NCBI RefSeq assembly: GCF_000472505.1
Contig: NZ_AWZR01000003.1
Coordinates: forward strand, 248,001 to 312,000
Length of the DNA: 64,000 bases
Reading direction: 5' to 3'
Source: Luteimonas sp. J29
GTDB taxonomy: Bacteria; Pseudomonadota; Gammaproteobacteria; Xanthomonadales; Xanthomonadaceae
Position 1 is the stretch's first letter; the number at the start of each line of letters is the position of its first letter. Below the pieces are notes generated by a model that was given only the letters and a program-made list of their open reading frames with translations, was not told where the DNA came from and searched no databases. The position numbers and the translations under genes are program-made. Of this stretch, positions 10,401 through 18,594 are shown piece by piece.

Positions 10401-10673
10401 GAAGTCGTAGTCCAGGCACAGCGCCTTGCCGTCCACCCCGTCTGCCACCCGCAGCCCGCCGACCACCTGGTCGGAGGCGACCACGCGCCACGGCGCCGGA
10501 TCGTCGAAGCCGTCGAGCAACCGCGGCGGCTCGGGCGCGGAAGCATCGGCGGCGGCGCCTTCCCCCCGGGCCAGCGCCGGCGTGGCGAGCAGGCACGCGG
10601 CAAGCGCGCAGGCGGCCAGGACGCGGACCGGGCGCGGGAGGCGGAGGCGACGCGGGAAGCGGGAGTCGGTCAT
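7464..10673 (-). CDS. secreted multidomain (alpha/alpha)6-barrel glycosidase-like protein with discoidin-type domain
   Basis: A 1069-residue exported protein. Residues 1-36 are a Sec signal (hydrophobic core LAACALAACLLATPALA). Residues about 40-190 form a beta-sandwich resembling a carbohydrate-binding domain (LLDGFDDPAPW at its start). Residues about 200-320 look like an F5/8 type C (discoidin) domain (LVLDLGRSREFGGLRLRWEG). The remainder is helical, with RSWIRDGAMISEGLL near residue 645 and WKDYTPYEWRNVGAFVRLG near residue 886, as in six-hairpin glycosidases. The GH family is not recognised. It lies downstream of the sugar ABC permeases and in the same direction as a GH144-type glucanase and a GH3 glucosidase, so it probably acts on the same polysaccharide or oligosaccharide in the periplasm. 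The start at 10673 was chosen because the signal peptide begins there; the frame is open further upstream but overlaps the permease. Confidence 0.75.
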   Translation of the reverse strand: MTDSRFPRRLRLPRPVRVLAACALAACLLATPALARGEGAAADASAPEPPRLLDGFDDPAPWRVVASDQVVGGLRVADGVDGKALCLDYDFNGVSGYAGIQRDLPLVLPGNYRFSFQLRGDSPGNDLQFKLIDASGDNVWWVDRPRHDFPRQWAEVRYRRRHVSKAWGPDPDPVLREAARLEFTIASRVGGRGSVCFDQLVLEALPPDDDSPLHASALATSGEAALAVDGLMATAWRAEQGVLPQRLVLDLGRSREFGGLRLRWEGGDHASRYHVSLSQDGSGWQEVRTVRDGNGGDDWIALPESEARYVALDLVEGPTRRFALAEVQVQPLAFAATPNDFIGSIAAQSPRGRFPRGFHGEQPYWTVLGVDGGLQQGLLGEDGALEVARGGFSIEPFVLVDGALATWADVATTQSLQDGYLPIPTVHWRRADLELDVTAFAHGDPRESQLVARYRLANPGGKAREYTLALAVQPFQVNPPAQFLNTRGGVSPIRSLSIEGGTVSVDGRPRVFAKQLPGGAFASSFDGGMAASHLAAGTRPAATSVVDPEGLASGALLYRMRLAPWETRTIEVMVPLTGTGALARRWWDASELQEEAAAAWRSRLDRITLTLPPQGRPVADALRTALAHMLVSRVGPRLQPGTRSYARSWIRDGAMISEGLLRLGHADAVRDYLEWYAPYQFDSGKVPCCVDDRGSDPVPENDSHGQLVFAIAEYWRHTGDDAFLERMWPHVEAAWRYMEELSRSERTAANRRRDRAFYGMMPASISHEGYSAKPMHSYWDNFWALRGYKDAVEVARALGREEDAKRMAEARDRFQADLLDSLRAATRRHGIDYLPGAAELGDFDPTSTAIALAPGGEQARLPRELLHGTFERYWRHFTARRDGRMEWKDYTPYEWRNVGAFVRLGWRGRAREAFDWFFAHRTPRAWNQWAEVVSRTPRAPFFVGDLPHAWVASDFVRSTLDMFAYAREHDDSLVLAAGVPAEWLEGEGVGIAGLRTPAGPLSYRLKRVDGVLVLEVDDTGLHLPAGGMVLPWPLDGAPGATTVNGAPAEWEDGELRIRALPARVEVALP

Positions 10674-10756
10674 CGGCGGATGCGGGTCGTCCTGCTGTCG
10701 TGGCCGGGGCCGGAGCGTGGATTGTCGTGATCCTGCGCCGTGGCGCCAGTCCCTCC

Positions 10757-11593
10757 TCACCCCTTCACGCTCCCCAGCAGCAGGCCGTGGATGTAGTGGC
10801 GCTGGAGCAGCAGGAACAGCGCCAGCACCGGCGCCACGGTCACCACCGCACCGGCCATCATCAGTTCCACGTCCATCACATGCTCGCGCGACAGCGAGGC
10901 GATGGCCACCGGCAGGGTGTAGTGCTCCTGGCCGGTGAGCACGATCAGCGGCCACATGAAGTCGTTCCACGACGCCATGAAGGTGAACACCGCCAGCGTG
11001 GCCAGTACCGGGCGCAGCAGCGGCAGCACGATCCGGAAGAAGATCCGCAGCTCGCCCGCGCCGTCGATCCGCGCCGCCTCGACCAGCTCGTCCGGGATCG
11101 AGCGCGCGTACTGGCGTACCAGGAAGATCCCGAACACGCTCGCCATCGCGGGCAGGATCACGCCCCAGTAGCTGTCCACCAGGCCCAGCTGCTTCATCAG
11201 CAGGAACAGCGGCAGCATGGCCACCTGCGCCGGCACCACCAGCGCCGCAAGCAGGAGCTGGAACAGCCGCTCGCGGCCGCGGAAGCGCAGCTTGGCGAAG
11301 GCGTAGCCGGCCATCGTGTTCACCAGCAGCGACAGGCCGGTGATCGCCGTCGCGACCAGCAGGCTGTTGGCGAAATGGCGCGCCATCCCGGTGCGCGCGA
11401 ACAGCTCGCGGTAGTTGTCCAGGGTGGGCGCCGAAGGCAGCAGGGGCGGCGGGAACTGCGCGGCCTCCCCGCGCGGCATGAACGAGACCGACAGCATCCA
11501 CGCCAGCGGCGCCAGGCTCAGCGCCGCCAGCGCCAGCAGCGCCGCGTTGACGCCGGCGGCACGCCAGCGCGTCTCCCCGACCGGCCGGCTCAC
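10757..11593 (-). CDS. sugar ABC transporter permease, MalG type
   Basis: Inner-membrane permease of a CUT1-type carbohydrate importer, 278 residues with six predicted spans. The cytoplasmic ATPase-docking EAA loop is visible as EAARIDGAGELRIFFRIVLP. The typical N-terminal MalG-like segment SFMPRGEAAQFPPPLLPSAP follows the first span. The start is GTG at 11593, overlapping the stop of the upstream permease by 4 nt (GTGA), so translation is coupled. It works with the MalF-type partner and the binding lipoprotein upstream. No ATP-binding subunit is encoded nearby. Confidence 0.92.
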   Translation of the reverse strand: MSRPVGETRWRAAGVNAALLALAALSLAPLAWMLSVSFMPRGEAAQFPPPLLPSAPTLDNYRELFARTGMARHFANSLLVATAITGLSLLVNTMAGYAFAKLRFRGRERLFQLLLAALVVPAQVAMLPLFLLMKQLGLVDSYWGVILPAMASVFGIFLVRQYARSIPDELVEAARIDGAGELRIFFRIVLPLLRPVLATLAVFTFMASWNDFMWPLIVLTGQEHYTLPVAIASLSREHVMDVELMMAGAVVTVAPVLALFLLLQRHYIHGLLLGSVKG

Positions 11594-12468
11594 AGCGCCC
11601 CCCTGCGGCGCCCGAAGCGCAGCAACAGCGCGGTCGCGGCCAGGATCACCACGAACAGCACGAAGGCGATGGCCGAGGCGCGCCCCAGGTTCCACCAGCG
11701 GAAACCTTCCTCGAACATGTAGTACAGCACGCTGACCGTGCTCTGCAGCGGATCGCCGCGGGTCATCACGTAGGGCTCGGCGAACAGCTGGAAGTAGCCC
11801 GACACGGTGATCACGCCCACGACCAGCAGCACCGGCCCCAGCTGCGGCAGGGTGATGTGCAAGAACTGGCGCCAGCGCGAGGCGCCGTCGATGCGCGCGG
11901 CCTCGTACAGGTCCCGGGGGATGGCCTGCAGGCCGGCCAGCAGGATCACCATGTTGTAGCCGAAGTTCTTCCAGGCCGCGAACGCGATGATCGTCGGCAT
12001 CGCCCAGTGCGGGTCGCCGAGCCAGTCCACCGGGGCGATGCCGACATGGCCCAGGGCCCAGTTCACCAGGCCGTAGCTGGTGTGGAACAGGTAGCGCCAG
12101 ATCACCGCGACCGCAACCACGGTCGTGACCACCGGCGCGAACAGCGCGGTCCGGAACGCCGCGCGCATCCGCGCCAGCGGCGAGTCGAGCAGCAGGGCCG
12201 CGGCCAGCGACAGTGCGATCGAGACCGGCACGCCCACCAGCACGAAATAGAACGTGTTGCCCAGCGACTTCCAGAACAGCGGCGTGCGCAGCAGGTCGAG
12301 GTAGTTGCCGAGGGCGACGAAGCGCAGGTGGGCGGGATCGGCCAGGGCGTACAGGTCGAAGTCGGTCAGGCTCAGCAGCAGCGCCGCGGCCACCGGCAGG
12401 GCGAAGAACACCGCCAGCACCAGCAGCGCCGGGCCCGCGAACACCCACCCGGCCAGCCTAGCGTGCAC
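11590..12468 (-). CDS. sugar ABC transporter permease, MalF/UgpA type
   Basis: The first of two CUT1-type permeases, 292 residues with six membrane spans starting at WVFAGPALLVLAVFFALPVA. The EAA loop EAARIDGASRWRQFLHITLP sits near residue 190. The N-terminus is short, without the extra spans of E. coli MalF, as in UgpA-type permeases. Its start overlaps the end of the binding-protein gene by 11 nt and its stop overlaps the next permease (GTGA), so the three are one translational unit. Substrate is inferred from context to be an oligosaccharide, possibly a glucan fragment. Confidence 0.92.
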   Translation of the reverse strand: MHARLAGWVFAGPALLVLAVFFALPVAAALLLSLTDFDLYALADPAHLRFVALGNYLDLLRTPLFWKSLGNTFYFVLVGVPVSIALSLAAALLLDSPLARMRAAFRTALFAPVVTTVVAVAVIWRYLFHTSYGLVNWALGHVGIAPVDWLGDPHWAMPTIIAFAAWKNFGYNMVILLAGLQAIPRDLYEAARIDGASRWRQFLHITLPQLGPVLLVVGVITVSGYFQLFAEPYVMTRGDPLQSTVSVLYYMFEEGFRWWNLGRASAIAFVLFVVILAATALLLRFGRRRGAL

Positions 12469-13756
12469 CGGCCGCCTCCGCGTCGCGCGCGCGCACCCAG
12501 CGCCGCTTCTCGAGGATCGCGTCCACGCGCGCGTCCAGTTCGGCCATCGCCGCCTCCTGCGACAGGCCGCCGCGCACCACCCGTTCGGTCACCAGGCGCA
12601 TCTCGTGCACGATCCGCTCCCACTCCAGCACCTGCGGCGTCGGCCGCACCCGCTCGAGCTGGTCGCGGAACGCATGCGCCAGCGGGTCGCTGGCGAGCGC
12701 CGGATGCGACCAGGTGCTGCGGCGCGGCGGCAGGTTGCCGATCATGGCGTGGAAGCGCTGCTGGATGTCGGGCCGCGACAGGAACTCGACCAGCCGCCAC
12801 GCCTCGTCCTGGTGGCGGGAGCCGCGCGCCAGCACCAGGCTGGTGCCGCCGGCGATGCCGGCGCCGGGGCCGTCCGGCCCGGGGAGCGGCATCGTGCCCC
12901 AGGCGCCCTCCATCCCGGGCGGCTCGCGGCGGCGGAACTCGCGGATGTTCCATGGCCCGGACAGGTAGAAGGCGAAACTGCCGCGGAAGAACTCGTCCCA
13001 CACGTTCGAGATCTGGGTCTCCGACACCGGCGGGGCGAAGCCACGCTCGAACAGGCCGGCGTAGAACGCCAGCGCCCGCGCGAAGCCCGGGCTGCGGAAG
13101 TTGCCGCGCCCGTCGTCGTCGCGCAGCAGCGGATCGCCGGCCTGCAGCGCGAACGACAGCTGCGGCTCGAACTCGTTGAGCGGCAGCAGGATCGCATGCT
13201 GCCCGGGGCCGGCCTGCCGCACGAGCGCCTCCATCGCCTGCTCCCACTGCGCCCAGGTCCGCGGCGGCTCGCGCACGCCGGCGCGCTCGAGCAGGTCGCG
13301 GCGGTAGAACAGCAGCCGGGTATCGACGTACCAGGGCACGCCCACGAGCACGCCGTCGACCACGTTGGTACCCCAGATGCCGGGGAAATAGTCCTCCTCC
13401 TCGACGACCGCCGAAGCGTCGACGCGCGCCTGCAGCGGCGCCAGCGCCCCGAGCGTGGCGAATTCCGCGATCCAGGTGTTGCCCAGCTGGCACACGTCCG
13501 GCAGCGCGTCCGCGGCCCAGGCGGTGAGCAGCTTCTCGTGCGCCGCGGTCCAGGGGATCTGCTGCAGCTCCACCCGGATGCCCGGATGCTCGCGCTCGAA
13601 GTCGCGCAGCAGTTCGGCCACCACTTCCGCCTCGCGGCCCATGGCCCAGAAGCGGATCGTGGTCGTGCCGTCGTCGCGGGCGCAGGCGGCGAGCATGGCC
13701 ACCAGGATGGCCACGCACGTCGCCGCGAACCCGATTGGCCAGCGCAATCGCATCAC
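12458..13756 (-). CDS. sugar ABC transporter substrate-binding lipoprotein
   Basis: A 432-residue extracytoplasmic solute-binding protein of the CUT1 (MalE-like) cluster. A lipoprotein signal ends in the lipobox MLAAC with Cys25; the following residues are A-R-D-D, so by the E. coli rule the protein would not be retained in the inner membrane. The mature part opens with TTTIRFWAMGREAEVVAELL and contains FYRRDLLERAGVREPPRTWAQW, the hinge-region pattern typical of sugar-binding members. It directly precedes and overlaps the first permease gene. The ligand cannot be read from sequence; the neighbouring GH144-type and GH3 genes suggest a beta-gluco-oligosaccharide. Confidence 0.92.
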   Translation of the reverse strand: MMRLRWPIGFAATCVAILVAMLAACARDDGTTTIRFWAMGREAEVVAELLRDFEREHPGIRVELQQIPWTAAHEKLLTAWAADALPDVCQLGNTWIAEFATLGALAPLQARVDASAVVEEEDYFPGIWGTNVVDGVLVGVPWYVDTRLLFYRRDLLERAGVREPPRTWAQWEQAMEALVRQAGPGQHAILLPLNEFEPQLSFALQAGDPLLRDDDGRGNFRSPGFARALAFYAGLFERGFAPPVSETQISNVWDEFFRGSFAFYLSGPWNIREFRRREPPGMEGAWGTMPLPGPDGPGAGIAGGTSLVLARGSRHQDEAWRLVEFLSRPDIQQRFHAMIGNLPPRRSTWSHPALASDPLAHAFRDQLERVRPTPQVLEWERIVHEMRLVTERVVRGGLSQEAAMAELDARVDAILEKRRWVRARDAEAAGAR

Positions 13757-13835
13757 TCACGTCCCGTCCCGAATGCGGCATCCCCGGTGGCGCCGGCAAT
13801 GCGGCGGACCGGGAACCGCCCCATTGTCCCAGACC

Positions 13836-15488
13836 CTACTGCGGTGGCGGATCCGACGCCCTCGGCTCCGCCGGCGGTTTCTCGTCTTCGTCGTGGACGC
13901 GCGACTGGGCGATGCCGATGTCCTCCACCGCGGCGGCCTCGGGATCGGGCTCCCCCGAGGTCGCCGGCTCACCCGGCGGGGCCAGCCAGCCGCCGGTGAA
14001 CCCCGCGCGCTCGAGCCCGCGCCGGATGTAGGGGTTCTCGCGCATCACCTTCCACACGAACTCGTTGCGGTAGTTGGCGATCATGGTCAGGATCGGGCCC
14101 TGGTCGATGCCGATGTAGTCGCTGGCCACCCAGCCGCGGCCGGGGATCAGGCGCCCGGTCTTGAGCGGGATGTCGTAGGTGAAGCTCGGGTTGATCGCGT
14201 CGAGGAAGCCGTAGCTCGAATACAGGTACTCGCCGTAGCGTTCGTACAGCTCCTCGGTGGCCGGGATCACGATCTCCGGGGCGAAGGCGATCGAGCCGAT
14301 CGCCGCGGTCGGCGCGATCGTCCCGTCGTCGAACGCGTCCGACAGCCCAACGCCGCGGGCGCTGTAGTGGCGGAACTCGCGCTGCTCGCCCTTGTACTGC
14401 TGGAAGGTGCGCTGCGGACCGTCGCTGGCGGTGAGCCCCCACACGTTCTCGCCGTAGTCCTCCCACTTCATCGGGTTCTCGATGGCGTAGGCGCGCTGGG
14501 CGTAGGTGGCGCGGCGGCTGTTCTCGAAGTAGTCGATGCCGCGCATGCGCATGTACTCGTCGCGGATGCCGCGGAAATCGATCCACACGTGCGAGTACTG
14601 GTGGCCGAAGTGCGGGCCGAAGCTCAGGTACTCCTGGCCCTGGTACACGCCCCAGTCGCGCTCGTAGGTCTGGGTCCACACCTCCCACGCCTCGGGTTCG
14701 ACCGGATGGGTCGGCGAGCCGAGGGCGAGGATGTAGACCAGCATCGCCTCGTTGTAGCCCTTCCAGTCGTGCGGAATGAAGCCGCGCTCGGGGTACCAGC
14801 CCATCGAGATCAATGGCGGCCGCTGCTGCAGCCACGGCCACTCGACCCGGCGGTAGATCCGGTCGGCGAGCTGGCGGATCTCGACCTCGCGCGGGTCGTC
14901 GCCCGTGTAATAGGACTGCGCGAACAGCACCCCCATCAGCAGCAGGCCGGTGTCCACGCTCGACAGTTCGACCCAGGAGTCGTAGCGCTCCCCGGTCTGC
15001 ATGTCGAGGAAGTGGTAGAAGAACCCCTTGTGTCCGCTGCGGCCGCGGGCCTGCGGTCCCATCTTCGCGTTGGCCAGGAACCGCAGCGTGGTCAGGGTCC
15101 GGTCCACCGCCTGGGTCCGGCTGACCCAGCCGTTCTCGATCCCGATCGGGTACGCGGTGAGCGAGAACCCGACCGAGGCGATGCTGGCGAACGGGCGCGA
15201 CGGAAACCGGTCCGGGGTCAGCCCGTTGACCTCGTTGGTGGTGTCCCAGAAGAACTGGAACGTGCGCCGCTCGATGTCGCGGAACAGCGGCGGCAGTTCG
15301 GGCGGACCCGCCGGCTCCTCCAGCGGTGGCTCCGGTTCGGGCTCGACCACCTGCGGGATCGGGCCCGGCCTGGGCGGTTCCATCGTTGGCTGTTCGGGCT
15401 CGGGCGCCTGCTGCCGGCACGCGGCCAGCAGCAGGAGCAAGCCCGCGAGCGCGAGCGCCCGGCTCCAGGACCTCCGCTCAACCTGCAT
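13836..15488 (-). CDS. glucoamylase-domain lipoprotein, GH144-type (putative endo-beta-1,2-glucanase)
   Basis: A 550-residue protein whose signal ends in LLLLAAC (lipidated Cys24). It has a Pro/Glu-rich linker (about residues 25-65), then a domain opening with FRDIERRTFQFFWDTTNEVN and containing WYPERGFIPHDWKGYNEAML and FGPHFGHQYSHVWIDF. This is the so-called glycoamylase domain, an (alpha/alpha)6 fold whose characterised members in family GH144 cleave beta-1,2-glucan. The C-terminal 50 residues are acidic, proline-rich and probably disordered. It lies between the TonB receptor and the ABC binding protein on the same strand. Attachment to the outer membrane is inferred from the Arg after Cys24. 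Family assignment is fairly firm; substrate is inferred. Confidence 0.8.
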   Translation of the reverse strand: MQVERRSWSRALALAGLLLLLAACRQQAPEPEQPTMEPPRPGPIPQVVEPEPEPPLEEPAGPPELPPLFRDIERRTFQFFWDTTNEVNGLTPDRFPSRPFASIASVGFSLTAYPIGIENGWVSRTQAVDRTLTTLRFLANAKMGPQARGRSGHKGFFYHFLDMQTGERYDSWVELSSVDTGLLLMGVLFAQSYYTGDDPREVEIRQLADRIYRRVEWPWLQQRPPLISMGWYPERGFIPHDWKGYNEAMLVYILALGSPTHPVEPEAWEVWTQTYERDWGVYQGQEYLSFGPHFGHQYSHVWIDFRGIRDEYMRMRGIDYFENSRRATYAQRAYAIENPMKWEDYGENVWGLTASDGPQRTFQQYKGEQREFRHYSARGVGLSDAFDDGTIAPTAAIGSIAFAPEIVIPATEELYERYGEYLYSSYGFLDAINPSFTYDIPLKTGRLIPGRGWVASDYIGIDQGPILTMIANYRNEFVWKVMRENPYIRRGLERAGFTGGWLAPPGEPATSGEPDPEAAAVEDIGIAQSRVHDEDEKPPAEPRASDPPPQ

Positions 15489-15556
15489 CTCGCCCCTTCC
15501 CGTGCGGCGCCCGTCCCTGCCTGGCCAGGATCAGCCGTTCCTGCACGCCCTGCCCC

Positions 15557-18490
15557 TCACCAGTCGATCCCGAACGACAGCTTGAACTGCCGCGTGGGCA
15601 GGTGCTGGCTGCTCGGGCGTCCCCAGTTCGGGTCGCGCTCGCCCGGCGCGCCGTACCAGTCGTTGAAGTCCGCGTAGTTGACCCAGTTGAACACGTTCAG
15701 CAGGTCGGCGCGGACGCGGAACCGGATCTGGTCGGACGGCGTCCATTCCTTGGCCGCGGCGATGTCGAACTGCTTGAAGCCGATGGTGCCCTCCGGGATG
15801 AACCAGTCGAAGAAGCAGTTGTCGAAGTCGGGCGCGTCGTAGCAGTTGATGCCGTAGTCGGGCGTGTGCGAGGCCAGGGTCAGCTTGGCCGACAGCGTGA
15901 TCCCGTAAGGCGCGTCGTAGATGCCGGTGGCCACCAGCCGGTGCTTGGGCGCGTAGCGCGCCGGGAACCAGCCGAACCCGTCGATCGTCGGGTAGTCGAA
16001 CGCACCCGGCCAGCCGGTGATGTTGCTGTTCTGCTCGCCGTCGGTGAACGTGTAGGCGACCGTTGCGCCCCAGCCGGACGCGCTGGTGTAGGGCTTCTCG
16101 GCCTTCACCAGCACCGAGTTCGACCTGGTCTCGAGCGCGTTGTTGATCAGCGCCAGGGTGCCGAAGGGCGCGAAGTTCATGCCCCATGGCGGGCCCCAGG
16201 TCGTGCCCGGCGCGAAGAACAGGCCACCGTCGCGGCGGTTGCCGAGGAACGCCGCCACGCCGTCCTTGCTGCGGATGTGCGACAGCGTGAACTCGGTATT
16301 CCAGTCGCCGAACGTGTTGCGGATGCCGAGGCTGAACTGGTCGGAGTACGGCACGCGCAGGTTGTTGTGGTTGAGGTAAACCTCGCGCCCGGTGCCGTCG
16401 GACGCGGCCACTCCGCGCAGGACTTCGGGGTCGAGGTACGCCGGATCCCATTCCAGGCAGTTGGCGGTCTCGCACGGATGCGCGGGCGTGGCAAACTCGT
16501 ACGTGAACTGCGGGAACGAGGCCTTGGTCACCTCGTTCTGCAGGTAGTCGAACAGGTTGCGGTCGTAGGAACGGCCCGCGCCGCCGAACAGCACGTGGCG
16601 CTGGTCGCCGCTCAGGTCGTACGAGAAGCCCAGGCGCGGCGCCCAGTTGTTGCGGTCGGGCCTGCGGTTGTTGCCGGTGCTGATGTAGTCGTAGATGTTG
16701 ATGCCCGAGGCGGGGTTGTTGATCGCCTCGGAGCCTTCCAGCGCCGCCACCACCTCGGCAGGCGTGACGTAGTCCTCGTGGCTCGGGGTCTCCTCGTAGT
16801 CCCAGCGCACGCCCAGGTTCAGCTGCAGCCGGTCGGTGACGTCCCAGTCGTCCTGGATGTAGATGCCGAACTGGCGGTTGCGCGAGACCACGCTGCCGTC
16901 CCCGACGCCGGCCAGCGGCGCGCCGAACTGCACCAGGAACGGCGCCGTGGTGCTCTCGTTGATGTCGTAGTAGAACTGCGGGTTGTGGAAGTTGCGCTCC
17001 TGCGCCCGCACCTCCACCGCCTTGTACTTGATGCCCATCTTCACGGTGTGGTCGAGCCAGCCGGTGAAGGTCAGGTCGTCCTGGAACGACCAGCCTTCCT
17101 GGCCCTTGTCCTGGAAGTTGGGGCTGCCGCCGCCGCGGAAGATCACGTCGTTGCGACCTCCGTCCACCAGCACGTAGCCGGGCTCCATCGTCGTCGGGCG
17201 CGGGCTCCAGAACGCCTCCTCGTAGGTGACGTGGGCGTCGTTGAGCCAGTCGCCGCGGGTGAACTGGTAGCGCAGGTCGACGCGGGTTTCCTCGTTGACG
17301 TTGTCGACGCCCGCGATCAGCGGCGTCTGCCCGCCGACGCCGGCCACGTCGCTTTCCTCGCGGCGCTTGAACGTCAGTTCGAACAGGTGGTCCTCGCCGA
17401 CCAGCCAGTCGACCTTGCCGAAGTACAGGTCCTCCTTGAACGGCGAACTCAGCGATCCGGTCCCGTAGGCCTCGCGCAGCGCCGGCGGCAGGTCAGACGG
17501 GCTGAAGCCGCGCCCGATCTCCAGCGTGCGCGGGGTGCTGATCTCCTTGGCCTCGTATGCGATGAAGAAGTGCGCGACGTCGCGGATGATCGGACCGCCG
17601 AAGGACACGCCGTACTGTTCCTGCGACGACTCCTCCTTGGCCCCGGCGCGCTCCTCGAACTCGGTGGCCTTGCGCCAGTCGGTGCTGGTCCGGTCCCAGA
17701 AGAAGCTGCCCTCGAACTCGTTGGTGCCCGAACGCGTGGCTGCCACGATCGCGGCGCTGCTGATCTGGTCGAACTCGGCCTTGTAGTTCTGGGTGATGAC
17801 CTTGTACTCGCCGATCGCCGACTGCGGGAACGGGTTGCCGCGGCTCGAGTCCTGGCCGGTGACGCCACCCGGCAGGGTGTAGTTCTTCTGCCCCACGCCG
17901 TCGATGTAGACGTTGATCCCCGACGCGGTCTGGGCGCCGGAGCGCAGGCGGGTGTTGCCGTTGGGTTCGGTGGTGAACACCATGCCGGGCACGGTGTCGG
18001 CGAACGCCAGGAAGTTGCGCGAGTTCTGCGGCAGCGCTTCGATCTGGCGGTTGGACACGTAGGTGGCGATCTCCGAGGTCTTGGTCTCGGTGAGCCGGGC
18101 GGCGGTGACGCGCACCGCGTCGAGCGTGGTGGCGTCGCCACCGTCCACGACCGGCGTGGCGGCGTCGACCAGGTCCACCGTGGCGGTCTGGCCGACGGCC
18201 AGGACCACCGAACGGGAACTGGCCTGCCCGTCCACCACCACGTCGATGCGGTAGGTGCCCGGCGGCAGGCCGGTCACCGCGTAGTTGCCTTCCGCCGAGC
18301 GCGCGGTGCGGGTCAGTCCGGTGTCGACGTTGGTGACGGTGACGGTCGCGCCGCTGTCGACCTTGCCGCGCAGGGTGGCGCCCGTGGACTGGGCGATCGC
18401 GGGGGCCGAGAGCAGCATGCAGCCGGCCAGCGCGCAACTGAGCAGGCTGCGTTCGAGCCTGCGGGACGCGATACGGGACTTGCGGTTCAT
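15557..18490 (-). CDS. TonB-dependent receptor, Oar-like, with N-terminal carboxypeptidase-regulatory-like domain
   Basis: A 977-residue outer-membrane transporter expected to import large glycans using TonB energy. Order: Sec signal (about 1-34, ending SAPAIAQ), an Ig-like CarboxypepD_reg domain (TVTVTNVDTGLTRTARSAEG then NYAVTGLPPGTYRIDV), a plug region with NRQIEALPQNSRNFLAFAD and VYIDGVGQKNYTLPGG, then a long beta-barrel ending in a C-terminal tryptophan (KLSFGIDW), the usual outer-membrane insertion signal. The start at 18490 was chosen because it begins the signal peptide and follows a good ribosome-binding site (GGGAGG); the open frame extends 36 codons further. It lies 104 bp after lacI and 68 bp before the GH144-type gene. 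Confidence 0.93.
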   Translation of the reverse strand: MNRKSRIASRRLERSLLSCALAGCMLLSAPAIAQSTGATLRGKVDSGATVTVTNVDTGLTRTARSAEGNYAVTGLPPGTYRIDVVVDGQASSRSVVLAVGQTATVDLVDAATPVVDGGDATTLDAVRVTAARLTETKTSEIATYVSNRQIEALPQNSRNFLAFADTVPGMVFTTEPNGNTRLRSGAQTASGINVYIDGVGQKNYTLPGGVTGQDSSRGNPFPQSAIGEYKVITQNYKAEFDQISSAAIVAATRSGTNEFEGSFFWDRTSTDWRKATEFEERAGAKEESSQEQYGVSFGGPIIRDVAHFFIAYEAKEISTPRTLEIGRGFSPSDLPPALREAYGTGSLSSPFKEDLYFGKVDWLVGEDHLFELTFKRREESDVAGVGGQTPLIAGVDNVNEETRVDLRYQFTRGDWLNDAHVTYEEAFWSPRPTTMEPGYVLVDGGRNDVIFRGGGSPNFQDKGQEGWSFQDDLTFTGWLDHTVKMGIKYKAVEVRAQERNFHNPQFYYDINESTTAPFLVQFGAPLAGVGDGSVVSRNRQFGIYIQDDWDVTDRLQLNLGVRWDYEETPSHEDYVTPAEVVAALEGSEAINNPASGINIYDYISTGNNRRPDRNNWAPRLGFSYDLSGDQRHVLFGGAGRSYDRNLFDYLQNEVTKASFPQFTYEFATPAHPCETANCLEWDPAYLDPEVLRGVAASDGTGREVYLNHNNLRVPYSDQFSLGIRNTFGDWNTEFTLSHIRSKDGVAAFLGNRRDGGLFFAPGTTWGPPWGMNFAPFGTLALINNALETRSNSVLVKAEKPYTSASGWGATVAYTFTDGEQNSNITGWPGAFDYPTIDGFGWFPARYAPKHRLVATGIYDAPYGITLSAKLTLASHTPDYGINCYDAPDFDNCFFDWFIPEGTIGFKQFDIAAAKEWTPSDQIRFRVRADLLNVFNWVNYADFNDWYGAPGERDPNWGRPSSQHLPTRQFKLSFGIDW

Positions 18491-18594
18491 CGTGTGGCCC
18501 CTCCCAGGGCTGTCCTCTTGTCGTTGAAACGGGGAATGGCGCGTGGGCACCTTCTTCTTCGACTCCAGCAGCGGTCGGCGGGATGCGGCACGCC

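Noticed and set aside
7296-10730. Long + strand open frame (1144 codons) opposite the (alpha/alpha)6 protein gene
   Set aside because: Low-complexity shadow translation; the - strand frame has a signal peptide and recognisable domains.
11590-13756. Permease and binding protein as part of a phosphate- or iron-type importer
   Set aside because: EAA loops and binding-protein pattern are of the CUT1 sugar class, and neighbours are glycosidases.
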